This document shows, piece after piece, positions 35,208 to 45,479 of a DNA stretch of 64,000 nucleotides. Every line of letters begins with the position of its first letter. Positions within the stretch are counted from its first letter, which is position 1. Source of the stretch: Talinum fruticosum. Lineage: Eukaryota; Streptophyta; Magnoliopsida; Caryophyllales; Talinaceae. The position numbers and the translations under genes were made by a program. The stretch is taken from assembly GCA_021018815.1 (NCBI GenBank), contig JAITYX010000034.1, positions 4,464,001 to 4,528,000 of the forward strand. The letters are read 5' to 3'. Below the pieces are notes generated by a model. That model ran no database searches and was not told the DNA's origin. It was given only the letters and a program-made list of their open reading frames with translations.

Positions 35208-36136
35208 TTTCCTAATTGTAATTTTTAGGCATCTTTTTCTAGAATTCAAAAATTTTAGCTAGGGTTTTCGAGAGCCAGCCCCAGAGGAGACTCAAGAACA
35301 CTCAATTCTAATTTTCTACTTCAAGTTTATGTATGATTGAATCACTTCAAGTTTTTATTACGTAATCGTAATTTCTTCTCTTTATCTTTTCTTCACAATT
35401 TGTCTTCATTTTTCTATGACTATGTTCCCTAAATTCTGTCAATTGTTTAGTATCATGTTTAGGGGCTAATTTCTCTATGTAGGTTGGGATTGATCCCTAT
35501 TATGCCTTGATAATCATGAATTGAGTACCAATTGAATTGTTCCATGCTTGTTAGGTTAGAATTCACTTTGTTCATCACTTTTTCATTGATTACCTCGAAA
35601 GAGGACTCTTTTGCTTTTATTAGGGTTTTGTGAACATCGAAAGATGAAAACTTACCTAGAATGACGTTGTGAGCCATTAGAACTTCATTATGAAAATAAT
35701 TTAGGTTTTAATCGGGGTTTTGAGATTCATTCTTTGTGATTTTGCTCTTTGTTAATCCTATGAAAATAGCTGATTAGATTGTGCAAGATTAGTCTTTGAC
35801 CTTCGAAAGTAGGCAAAGATAGGTTTAATTCGGTGTCTCCCCTTATAAACTGCTAGCATAGGCAAATCTCAAGCGGTATTCGATTCTGGTTTCGGGCATA
35901 GTAGTGTGATTAATCCCAATCTAAGGCTTGTTTTTCATTGATCTCTCATTAGTTATTATGTTATTAATTGAATCCGAAAACCAAATCACTGTCGAACCGA
36001 GTTTTACCTAGATTAGAGTTTTTAGGTGGATTTAGTATTTGAAAGCGAGTTCCTCGTGGACACGACCCGTACTTGCCGGTTCCTAGCTACAACTACACCG
36101 TGCACTTGCGGTATATTATTTCTTCGAACATGTTTT

Positions 36137-36154
36137 TGGCGCCGTTGCCGGGGA
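36137..36154 (+). other. Gypsy primer binding site (Asp tRNA)
   Basis: TGGCGCCGTTGCCGGGGA, six bases after the LTR. This is the classic plant Athila/Tat-type site, complementary to the 3' end of tRNA-Asp. Confidence 0.95.
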
Positions 36155-36282
36155 ACTTTGTTCTTTTGAGTACTAAATTTGCTTTTAGACTTGAAACTAG
36201 GTCTTGTGTTCTTGTCTCAGCACCTATCTTTTCTTGATTTCTTCTTGAACCTGTTTACGTTCGGTATAGTTCTTGTTTTTAC

Positions 36283-37615
36283 ATGCGTAGGAGGAGTCGA
36301 AGGGGAGAGAAATTGTCCCACTTGACCCTGAAATCGAAGCAACAAGCAAGATCAATAAGCGCAGCTGCGAGAAGGTGGAGAAGAGAGGAAAGGATGGCGG
36401 AGCAAGGACCGCAACCGAGACCACTAGGGGACTATGCCATCCCTAGTGCGTCCGGGCGATTTCGGCCATCGTTGGGCCGAATGTCGCCGCAGAGGAATTT
36501 GAGGTGAAGATGTCGCTCATTCACTTTGTGCGGCAAGATGCATTTGGAGGGCTTTCTAGCGAAAATGCCATCCGACACATCAACTCCTTCTTGGAGAAGT
36601 GTGGAACCGTGAAGATCAACAACTTCACCGACGAAGCCCTCCGCCTTAAGCTCTTTCCCTTCTCCTTAAAGGATAGAGCCAAGGATTGGTTGTTAAATGA
36701 GGACCCCAACAAGTACGCCACTTGGGAAGCTTTGTCAAAGGCGTTCATGGCAAAGTTCTTTCCCCAAGCAAGACCGCTAAATTGCGAAACGCCATCTCTA
36801 CCTTTTGCTCGGAGGACGGAGAGTCACTTTATGAGGCTTGGGAGCATTACAAGGATCTCCAAAAGAAGTGTCCTCACCACAACATTCCCGAATGGATGCT
36901 CCTGCAAACTTTCTACAATGGGCTACCTCCCAGCATTCGGATTTCTATAGATGCAGCTGCAGGAGGTGCCCTAATGGCTAAGGGTGAAGGTAAAGCTAAA
37001 GCCCTCATTGAGAACATGGCTTCCAACAGCTATCATTGGGGCAGTGAGAAGTCAATTCCGAAGAAAAGAGGGATGCATGAGATTGATTCTATAGCCCTCC
37101 TAGCTAGCAAAGTGGAGGCTCTCAGTCGAAGTTAGAACGAGTGAGTTCCTCAAGTGCTGCAATTGAGGGATATGTAGTTTGTGAGATATGTGGAGTGCAA
37201 GGGCAAGCTGTTGAGCAAGCCAATGCCTTGCGTAACTTTAATTCCAAACCACAAAACAACCCATACTCCCAAACCTACAACCCTACCTCGGAGGAATCAT
37301 CCTAATTTCTCCTATAGAAACAATAATCCTTTGCCACCTGGTGTTCAACCTAGGACCTCCTTCAATCCAGCACCTCAACCCCCACCACAAAAGTCAAACT
37401 TAGAAAGCCTAATGGAAAGCTTCATTCAAACACAGTCTAGAACAAATGAGGCTTTAGGAGAATCGATCAAGCAGTTGACTTCTATGTTCGATGGCATGTA
37501 TACTCACCACAAGATCCTTGAGACTCAAATCTCCCAAATAGCCCAGCAAGTGAGCCATCTTTCTAGACCTCAAGGGCATTTGCCGGGTCAACCAGAGATC
37601 AATCCAAAGGGGTAG
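36283..37615 (+). pseudogene. gag: Gypsy gag (Athila type), frame-disrupted
   Basis: ATG at 36283. A Gly-Asp-Tyr-Ala block (LGDYAIPSASG) is followed by a frame change near 36470. The capsid homology then reads LRLKLFPFSLKDRAKDWL and WEALSKAFMAKFFP (about 36640-36765). After another frame change near 36770 it reads LYEAWEHYKDLQKKCPHH, FYNGLPPSIRISIDAAAGGAL and LIENMASNSYHW (about 36825-37045). A zinc knuckle begins VCEICG (about 37168), but its His and last Cys are replaced (GQAVEQA). The C-terminus is Pro/Gln-rich with a helical segment (37400-37560). It assembles the particle. Confidence 0.9.
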
Positions 37616-38400
37616 GTCAATGCTATTACTTTGAGAAGTAGAAAGGAGTTAGAGGGTCCCAGGATGGTTGCTAATGAGGAAGACTTGGTTGCTTGAAGAA
37701 GAGGAGAATCAGGGAGATGTTCAACCTGAAATTTAAGGAGCTAAGAATGACATTGGAAATTCAAAAGGTAAAGCTGAAACTGAAACCGTAGTGAAGCTCG
37801 TTAAGTCTTACAAACCTCCGGTTCCACATCCTCGGAGGTTAGTAAAGACTAAGGATCGAAGAAGTACATCAAGTTCATAGAGATGCTCGCAGAAATTCCA
37901 TATCAACATCCCATTCATAGAGGCACTTGCGGGAATACCATCTTATGCAAAATTTTTGAAAGACATACTTGTCTAACAAAGGGAAGTTAATTGAAAAGTA
38001 GGACCGTGTCTCTCACGAGTTGAGTGTAGTGTCTGTCTTGTAAAACAAATTGCCCCTAAGCTTTCGGATCCAGGCAGTTTCTCTATACCATGCTCTATTG
38101 GAGATGTACCAATTAGCAAGGCGTGTGATTTGGGAGCTAGTGTGAGTGTTATGCCTCTCTCCATCTACAAGAGGCTTCAAATGGGTGATCTAAAACCTAC
38201 TTCTATATCCATTCAACTTGCGGATCATTCCGTGAAGTATCCTACTGGACTCCTAGAAGATGTGCCTCTCCAAGTGGGCAAGATTTTCATCCTAAGTGAC
38301 TTTGTGGTGATGGAAATGGAGGAGGATGCTCGGATTCCAATCATTTTAGGGAGACCTTTCTTAGCCACAGCTGGTGCCATTTGAAGATGGAGTTTAATCT
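37616..38400 (+). pseudogene. pol: Gypsy aspartic protease
   Basis: The catalytic motif is DLGASVSVMP (about 38127-38157). It is followed by LADHSVKYPTGLLEDVPLQVG, IFILSDFVVMEMEED and PIILGRPFLATAGAI, ending at about 38384. This second half (38130-38384) is fully open. The upstream linker (37616-38060) is Lys/Glu-rich and contains several stops. Confidence 0.9.
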
Positions 38401-38459
38401 CTCCAAAGCCACGACTGCTCCCACATTTGAAGATTCATGTTGTCAAGTTGACATCTTGG

Positions 38460-38910
38460 ATGGGATTGTTAATGGAGACGGGCGAACCACAAATTGCAAG
38501 ATGATCCTCTTGAAGCACTTTTAACTAGGGAAGCGGTGATTAAAGGACAAAAAGATGAGGCAATTTTGGAGCAAAAGATAAACAAGAAGCCTCATGTGAT
38601 CTACTATGCTAGTAAGACACTTAATGAGGCCCAGCAGAACTACACCACCACCGAGAAGGAATTGCTTGCGGTGGTGTTTGCCATTGAATAATTCAGGCAA
38701 TATCTTTTGTGCTCCAAGGTCATTGTATACACCGACCACTCGCCCTCAAACATCTACTCTCCAAGCAAGATGCCAAGCCCCGCCTTATTCGGTGGATCCT
38801 ACTTCTCTAAGAGTTTGACATAGAGATTCGGGATAAAATAGGAGCGGAGAATGTAGTTGCAGATCACTTGTCTAGGCTTATTGTTGAGAGTCAAGATGCT
38901 CCCATTGATG
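38460..38910 (+). pseudogene. pol: Gypsy pol with RT deleted: RNase H remnant
   Basis: DPLEALL and DEAILEQ, which normally precede the RT in Athila-type elements, run directly into KPHVIYYASKTLNEAQ at about 38585. That segment is the RNase H domain (YASKTL, TEKELLAVVFA). The whole fingers/palm RT with its catalytic YxDD box is absent, implying a deletion of well over 1 kb at about 38580. The frame stops at TAA (38689). The rest of the RNase H (VYTDH, then IRDK and VVADHLSRL-like sequence) is in other frames. Confidence 0.85.
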
Positions 38911-38939
38911 ACACTTTTTCCGATGAGCACCTGTTTACT

Positions 38940-40200
38940 CGTCCGTACGGGTGGAGTCCCATGGTTTGCTCGACATCGCCAATTTCTTAGCTAGCAAAGT
39001 CATCCCATCTGATTTAAGTTCTCACCGGAGGAAGAAGTTCCTCCACGATATCAAGTTCTACTGTTGGGAAGAACCTTTCCTTTACAAGCTGTGCAAGGAT
39101 GGGGTTTATAGGAGATGTATCCCCGAGGAGGAGATTCAGAGTGTAATTTCCCACTATCACGACTCTCTTTGTGGTGGACATGCTAGCACTTCGAAGACTG
39201 CAGACAAAAGTTCTACAAGCTGGCTTCTTTTGGCCTACATTGTTCAAGGGTGTGCACAAGTACGTTCATGCATGTGATCGATGCCAGCGGACCGGAAACA
39301 TCTCAAGGAAGAATGTGATGCCCCTTAATTACATTCTAGAGCTGGAGATTTTTGATGTTTGGGGCATTGACTTCATGGGACCGTTCCCGCTTTCAAAAGG
39401 TAACCAATACAACCTCGTTGATGTGGAATATGTCTCAAAATGGGTAGAAGCAATTGCTAGCCCCACTAATGATGCTAGACTGGTGGCTAAGTTCTTTCAA
39501 AAGATGATCTTCCTAAGGTTTGGAGTTCCTAGAGTTCTAATTAGTGATGGAGGAACTCATTTTATTGAAAAGAAGTTTGAGGCAATGCTTAAGAAATATA
39601 GGGTGCATCATAAGGTCGGCTTAGGTTATCACCCCCAAACTAATGGGCAAGTTGAGATCTCAAACCGGGAAATCAAGTCAATTTTGGAGAAAACAGTTTC
39701 GAGGTCGAGAAGAGATTGGGCGGATGAGTTAGATGATGCTCTATGGGCCTATCGAACGGCTTTTAAAACACCTATTGGGACTACACCATTTAGGTTGAAT
39801 TTTGGGAAACCATGTCACCTCCCTGTGGAATTGGAGCATAAGGTATTTTGGGCTGTCAAGCACCTAAACTTCGATCTCAAGGTTACTGGGGAAAGAAGGT
39901 TGTTGCAACTAAACGAGCTAGATGAGATTAGGATGGATGCCTACGAGAACTCTAGGATCTACAAGGAGAAAATAAAAAAGTGGCACGACAAGTTTATTAA
40001 TAGAAGAGAATTCCGGGAAGGAGATTTAGTTCTCTTGTTTAATTTAAGGCTGAAATTATTTCCTGAAAACTCCGCTCATGATAGTCGGGGCCATTTAGAG
40101 TTTTTAAGGTGTTTCCATATGGGGTCGTGGAGATCGGCATTGAAGCCGATAATACTTTCAAGGTGAACGATTCAAGGCTCAAGCACTACCTATCTCGGAG
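38940..40200 (+). pseudogene. pol: Gypsy integrase
   Basis: The zinc domain has H residues in [12 protein letters not shown] (about 39145-39185) and Cys in [11 protein letters not shown] (about 39265-39300), with a frame change between. From 39171 there is a 331-codon open frame with the catalytic core: D in [10 protein letters not shown] (about 39360), D in LISDGGTHF (about 39540), and E in [12 protein letters not shown] (about 39645). [15 protein letters not shown] and the [13 protein letters not shown] tail follow. The C-terminal chromodomain-less end (about 40060-40200) is broken by TAG/TAA. This is the longest intact coding stretch in the window. Confidence 0.95.
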
Positions 40201-40337
40201 AGTCCATAGAGGGGAAGGTCTCTTACAACCTCCCCAATGCACCAATCGCATGAAAAATCAGGTAAGGGTCAAGCTCGGGACCTAAAACAAGTTCTTGGGA
40301 GGGCAACCCAACTCCTTTTTTAAATCGCTTTCAAAAA

Positions 40338-40665
40338 AAAAAATCGAGAGAGGAAATTCGCACGGTACCCTCTCGCAAATTTTGCACAACCGTGCGAATC
40401 GTCCAAAGAGCTAGAACATTTCGCACGGTACCCGGTGCAAAAGCCGCACGACAAGTGCAAGTTAGCCGAGAGCTCGGCTATTTCGCACACCCCACCGTGT
40501 GCCTTTCGCACAACCGTGCAAGAACGCTAAGCATTACCCGGTTCGCACGGTACCCAGTGCCACTTTCGCACAACCGTGTGAATCGTCCGGAGAGAACAAC
40601 CTTTTCGCACGGTAGACCGTGCGAGACTCGCACAGCCGTGCGACTTTTGAATTTTCGCACAAAAC
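40338..40665. repeat. Internal palindromic array (about five 62-66 bp tandem units)
   Basis: Each unit has TTCGCACGGTACCC..GTGC, a few bases, then CGCACAACCGTGCGAA, followed by a 20-25 base spacer such as TCGTCCGGAGAGAAC. It is clearly related to the LTR arrays at 34905-35195 and 56055-56375. It lies between integrase and the 3' ORF. Confidence 0.9.
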
Positions 40666-41252
40666 CCAACTTTCAGCCTCTCTTCCTTCTTCCCTCGTCC
40701 TTCCTCTCGCCCAAACCTCCAGCCCTCGCACCACCCACTACTCACCACCTTCCCGCCATCAGCCCACCACCACTACGCCACTGCCGCCACAGCTCGTCCT
40801 TCACCAACGCAGCCACCGCTCCCTCTCTCTCTCTCTCCAGCCGCCTACAACAATCTCCCCTTTCCCTCTCAACTCCGCAAATCGCCCCTCCTCGCCATCA
40901 CATCCGCTACCGCCGACCACCACCTAGTGGTCGCTCGCCACCGCTGTAACTCCAGCCGCCGCCGCTGCCATTGCTTTCTCTCTCGTTCGCTGCTCCATCT
41001 CTCGAAAATTTCGATTCTTCTTGTTCGCACATCCGTGCGACTCAAGACCCACCCCTTAAGCAGCGGAAATTGCTGTCTTTTCCCTCTTAACCATCGCTTT
41101 CCACCGGAAATCTTGTGCTTCTTGCTGATTTTGGGTTTTGGTGCTTGATTCCGGGTTTGGTGTTCGAATTTGGGTTTTGAAAATTGGTGCTCGGTTTTTG
41201 CTATACTTTGCTGAATTGGGTGTGACTCACTACTCGAATTGTCTGTTTCACA

Positions 41253-42690
41253 ATGCCGCCAAGGAAGAAATCGCGCACCACCAACACCACCGCCGCTTCC
41301 TCTTCCGGTCGGGCCCTCGTGACCCGAGGTAAAAACTCTCAACCTCCTCGCCCGATAATATTTTTGGAATTGAATTTGTGGCTGCTGCACAACGTTCTAA
41401 ATTCGATAAAATCGTATCTAGAAAGCTAAGTGCGCCCAAATTTGTTGATGTGGAGTGGATGACAAACTTAGGATTATGGGATGATCTTCGAACTTTATTG
41501 ACAAATTTGGGTTTTTTGAGTTGGTGACCCGTCGTTTTGGGGTATATGCTAGGCTAGTCTATGAATTTTACAGTTCCTTTAGACTTGACGCCAACCCATC
41601 CAAGTGAGGAGGATTACTTTACAATGCATTTCCATTTAGGAAATCGGACTTTTGTGTTGAGTTTGAGTGAATTCAATGATGCCCTTGGCCTCCCTCATCA
41701 CGGCCTTCTTACTCGTTGCCACAAAAATTATTCCTCGAAGCCTTTTGGGAATCCATTAGTTGTGAGGCTAGGCCAACATTTCCTTTATGAGATAGGCGTT
41801 TCCGATATTTTAACCCCCAAAAGAGAAAAGCCACCTTCATTTGCAACCCCATCTTTCGTTACCTCCAGCGTACTTTGGCTAATTCTGTTTTTGCTCGTCA
41901 TGATAGTCGAACACCATTAGGAGCTCGGAACTTTTCTCGATTTGGGCAGCCCTTAATGATGTCCTCGTTAACTGCGGTGCTTTGTCTGTTAAAGCACATT
42001 AGGGACTAGTTAGTGACCAAATCCACTGTTTAGCTACGGTGGTATTGCTATTGCTCTAGCTGTATGTCTCGGGGTTGGGATTGATTTATCCTCACTAACG
42101 TTGCTATACCCCGGTGGTCCGTCGAACTACGATTCCCGCACGTACATGAAACTGTTCGTGCTACGAGACAATGCTTTCTTTGTCAACCACCATGGGGTAG
42201 CCCTCTTTCGACTCCCTAATCCTACCCGGACCACCATTACTTATGAGCACAACTGGTCATATGGTTAGTTCGCTGCACCGGGGACTGGACCGGAACCTCC
42301 ACATCTCATGCTGGACCATTTGGGCCATCCGAGCCATCTCGGCATTGCGAGGAACCAGATGCTTGGGCCATCCGGGTATCCTGAAGAACAACTAGCTTAG
42401 CCACATGTTGGTGTCAACATTCCTTTTCTTACCGCCCCTCCCACAACCGAGACGATGTTTCAGTCCATCCTTGATCATCTCAACCATCTTCGAGTCTGGT
42501 CAGGATGGTCTGCGAGATTCTATGCATCAGCATCGGATCGAAACGCAGCAAGGTTTTGACCATCTTGATAACCGTATTGCTGGGATGGAGCATCTTGTTT
42601 TACATGCGTATGAGCAACTCCGCTGCCCTTATCCTCCACCCGGGTGGCAACCTCATGGACCACCTGGCCCGTATTGATGCACTCGTGAGC
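41253..42690 (+). pseudogene. Gypsy 3' ORF, Athila ORF1-like
   Basis: An ATG at 41253 opens MPPRKKSRTTNTTAASSS. After a frame change come AAQRSKFDKIV, WMTNLGLWDDL and ARLVYEFYSSF (about 41380-41580), then DYFTMHFHLGNRTFVLSLS and EFNDALGLPHHG (about 41610-41705). These match the Athila ORF1/plant transposon-protein family as I remember it. A segment of about 90 codons (42405-42677) holds MHQHRIETQQGFDHLDNRI, a helical C-terminal part. The preceding 40670-41252 is a CT-rich leader. The family has no established function. No membrane segment is evident. Confidence 0.8.
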
Positions 42691-42727
42691 TTTGCCCCCT
42701 TCCTCTCACTTTCTCGCATATTTTTTT

Positions 42728-42763
42728 CATTGGGGACAATGAATGGCTCAAGCATGGGGGGGT
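42728..42763 (+). other. Internal PPT-like motif of the gypsy element
   Basis: CATTGGGGACAATG (a self-complementary stem), then a spacer and CATGGGGGGG. The same layout (TTGCTTGGGGACAAGCAA, spacer, CATGGGGAG) stands at 55776-55811 next to the 3' LTR. No LTR follows here. Confidence 0.6.
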
Positions 42764-43514
42764 CTTCATTGTCATTTGTTTAATTGATCGAATGAGTTGG
42801 GAGACATTTGTTGATTACTTGGATGATTTGAGGGTAGTTTAGATGCATATAGTTAGCAATGCATTCATATAGTCGCATTAGTTTTTGTTTTCTTTATTTC
42901 CTTCCTGTTTCTTGCATATAGGATTAAGCATGAGCATAGTAGTTAGGATTTTGCATTGTATATTATTTTTCCTTCTCATTTTTTTACTCACAAAAAGCGA
43001 AGTGAGGCAATGGACATCTGTAAGCATTTGAGGTAACCACATTCCACCCTTCCTTTGTTTTTCTTTTTTGTGAGTTTCTTTTAGTTAGTTTTCTTTACTT
43101 TGAAAAAGAAAAACAAAAGCTGTTTTCGAAACCCCTCTTATGATGATGATGTGATGTGTGATAGTTGATTCATGGGCGTGATTGTGTATGATTTGATGGC
43201 CCATTCTTGGTAGAATCTTTGTGTGGAAATGAACTCGTGAATGAATTTGATTGTGATGTCTTGATTTGCTTGCTGGTGTCTTTGAGAATTACTCTACATC
43301 ATTGGTCAAACTTGAGCATGTGGTAAACCTTTTGAGCTAGTTGTTGACTCGTGGTGGATAAGCTCGTCGGATCTTGAGCCTTATAGACTAATTCATCGGT
43401 TTTAGTCTCATGTTTCATTCTTTGTGTGACTCTTCCTTGATGCATATCTATAAAACTTGCTCTGTTTCTCTTTGAGACCACACTTGGCATATGTATTGTG
43501 TAATATAATAGAGG
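42764..43514 (+). other. Gypsy 3' untranslated region, first part
   Basis: No coding potential was recognised. T-rich sequence, short (GAT)n, no domain. It ends with AGAGG (43510-43514), the target duplication of copia-4, and continues at 54891. Confidence 0.7.
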
Positions 43515-45111
43515 TGAAAGTTTGCTCGGGGAGAGTCCGAGTCACCCTAGAGGGGGTGAATAGGGTGATGGAAGATTTTCGTTAAAAATCAAACTCTTTT
43601 GCCAAAGTAGAAACGCAAATGGATTCCGAGTGAAAAGCAGAGTCGAAAAGTATGAAGTCGAATTGCAATAGACAAGTAATGAAGCAAATTAAGTAGAAGC
43701 TTTGAGACTGTCCGAGTCTAGAATGAACTCGTAAAGTAAAGACACAGGAATTACGTGGAAACCCTCCTGGGCAGAAAACCACGGACCGTGCTAATCCAAG
43801 CACGAAGTCAAATCCACTATTTTGAGTCCAAAAATACAGTAGACCGACCGAACCCAAGTTGCTCCCTTAAACAACTCTTTACAAGTTTTCCTAGACTCGA
43901 AATTCCCTTATCCGATCTAGAACTTCCTAGCCGAGAAAACCCTTACAGCTAGGGACAACTAAGCCGAGTTAATCTTTATAGCTTAGTCAAGGGACCTTAC
44001 TCGTAAAGTAAGAAAGTGATTGTAACTAAGTACAAGACCTTATAACTCGTAAAGTAATGAATTACAGAGTGGGAGTTTTAAGTAGAAGATTGAGAATGAA
44101 TGCAATGACTTTGCTCAAGTACGTGTATTAACAATAGGTTCGGTAATCTTCAAGTCTTGAAAGTTAGCTTCTATTTATAGATGACCAGGCAGAGTAGCCG
44201 TTATCTCCATCTCGCTAACCGAGAGTCCTTTTGTGACCATTGATAAGAGCTTTCTAAGTCACTCGTAAAGTATCCGTTGTGATATGAATGTTGGGCAACG
44301 GTTTAACTCTCTTGAAGTCCCAAAACCACTCGGCGGTGTCTTGAAGGATAAGGTGGAAACCACCGTTAAGCTTGCCGTTTCAGCTTTCTAGATTTTGAAA
44401 CAGACATGCCTCGACACAATCTTCCGGGACTGGGACGAGAGAAGAGGAAAAGCCATGTCTCGCTGGTGATTTGACGTTTTGAAGCCGGTTACTTTTGTAA
44501 TTCAAAAAGTGTATCCTCGTTTGAATAATCTACAAAAGTAAATCAATTCTGGTTCTCAAAGTATAAAATACTTTGGTCCACGATTAGACACGAGATAATA
44601 AAATAATTAAGATAATTAAGCAACTAATTATCCGAGTCGGAAAGTGAGTGGAATTTTCCGAGTCTAATATCCATGAAATTCAAAATTCCATCGTAGTTAG
44701 TCTAAGCGAAGAATCAAGTTACATAAAGAATATCGAGTGAAATAACTTGATATAAACTAAGCACGATTCGGACTAGAATCACCGACTCCAACCAAGTAGA
44801 ACTTAAAATATGAAGTCGACACTGAGTGCGATAAAGCGAAATACTAGTCAATCCAAGCATGCAATATATCTAAGTGATGAGGGACTCGGAACCGAGTAAG
44901 ATACATATATCTCGTTTTCTAAGTCACATAGAGACAAGCAAGGATACGTGAAGTAAATGCTATATCACTTAGAAAATATACTATATAACTCGTAAAAGTT
45001 TCTAATAAGGTTGAGAATGCCTTGGAATCAAAACTCTATACTTAAGAGATTCTTATACTTGATTCCTTCGATACAACTCAGAAATGTGTTGAGCGAGTGT
45101 CCGAGTCTTCA
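43515..45111 (-). repeat. Copia-4 3' LTR
   Basis: 1,597 bp. On the minus strand it starts TGAAGACTCGGACA and ends ACTTTCA. It is the intact partner of the right LTR. Confidence 0.95.
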
Positions 45112-45123
45112 ATCTCCCCTTTT
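45112..45123 (-). other. Copia-4 polypurine tract
   Basis: AAAAGGGGAGAT on the minus strand, adjacent to the 3' LTR. Confidence 0.9.
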
Positions 45124-45479
45124 TGATGAAAGGCATTTCATACTTAGACAGAAACTTTGTTAGTGATAAATACACAAGCAATTATCAATAAAATGTATAT
45201 CAACTCGTAAAAAATTTGCGTAAGACAATGAACTCGATAAATGAAAGAGAATGCATTAGTTCATTGCAGTTAAAGAAAATACACAGATAGAAAGGGAAAG
45301 CTCCCCTAAACAAGACAACAAGTGTTTCTATCTATATTCTCCCCTTGCCTTTTAGCAAAAACAACCCAAAAAAATGGGAAGAATACAACAGCTTAGTACA
45401 AATTTGATGTCCTGGACAAAAGAAATAAGTAGAAATCTCTCGAAAGAAGAAGAATCTAGCAGACTTTGGAATTGTGACT

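Larger units (their letters stand above)
34645..36130 (+). repeat. Gypsy 5' LTR
   Basis: 1,486 bp, TGTTAAAC...TTCGAACA. It contains a palindromic array (34905-35195), then a TATA box (35199-35207), then about 920 bases of AT-rich untranslated leader. The near-terminal block 'ctcgtggacacgacccgtacttgcc' (in part) is shared with the inverted LTR pair at 58543-62965. Open frames in the array (such as 34822-35262) are by-products of its GC-rich repeats. Confidence 0.95.

Noticed and set aside
34822..35262. A 146-codon open frame and similar antisense frames in the gypsy LTR
   Set aside because: Produced by the GC-rich palindromic array. No domain, and not kept in the 3' LTR.
36283..36507. Separate small Arg-rich gene before gag
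   Set aside because: Its end runs in a shifted frame into the conserved Athila gag N-terminus. It is the 5' part of gag.
40338..40665. Regular repeats with spacers, superficially like a CRISPR array
   Set aside because: Units are degenerate palindromes with short, similar spacers, lie in a plant retrotransposon, and have relatives in its LTRs.
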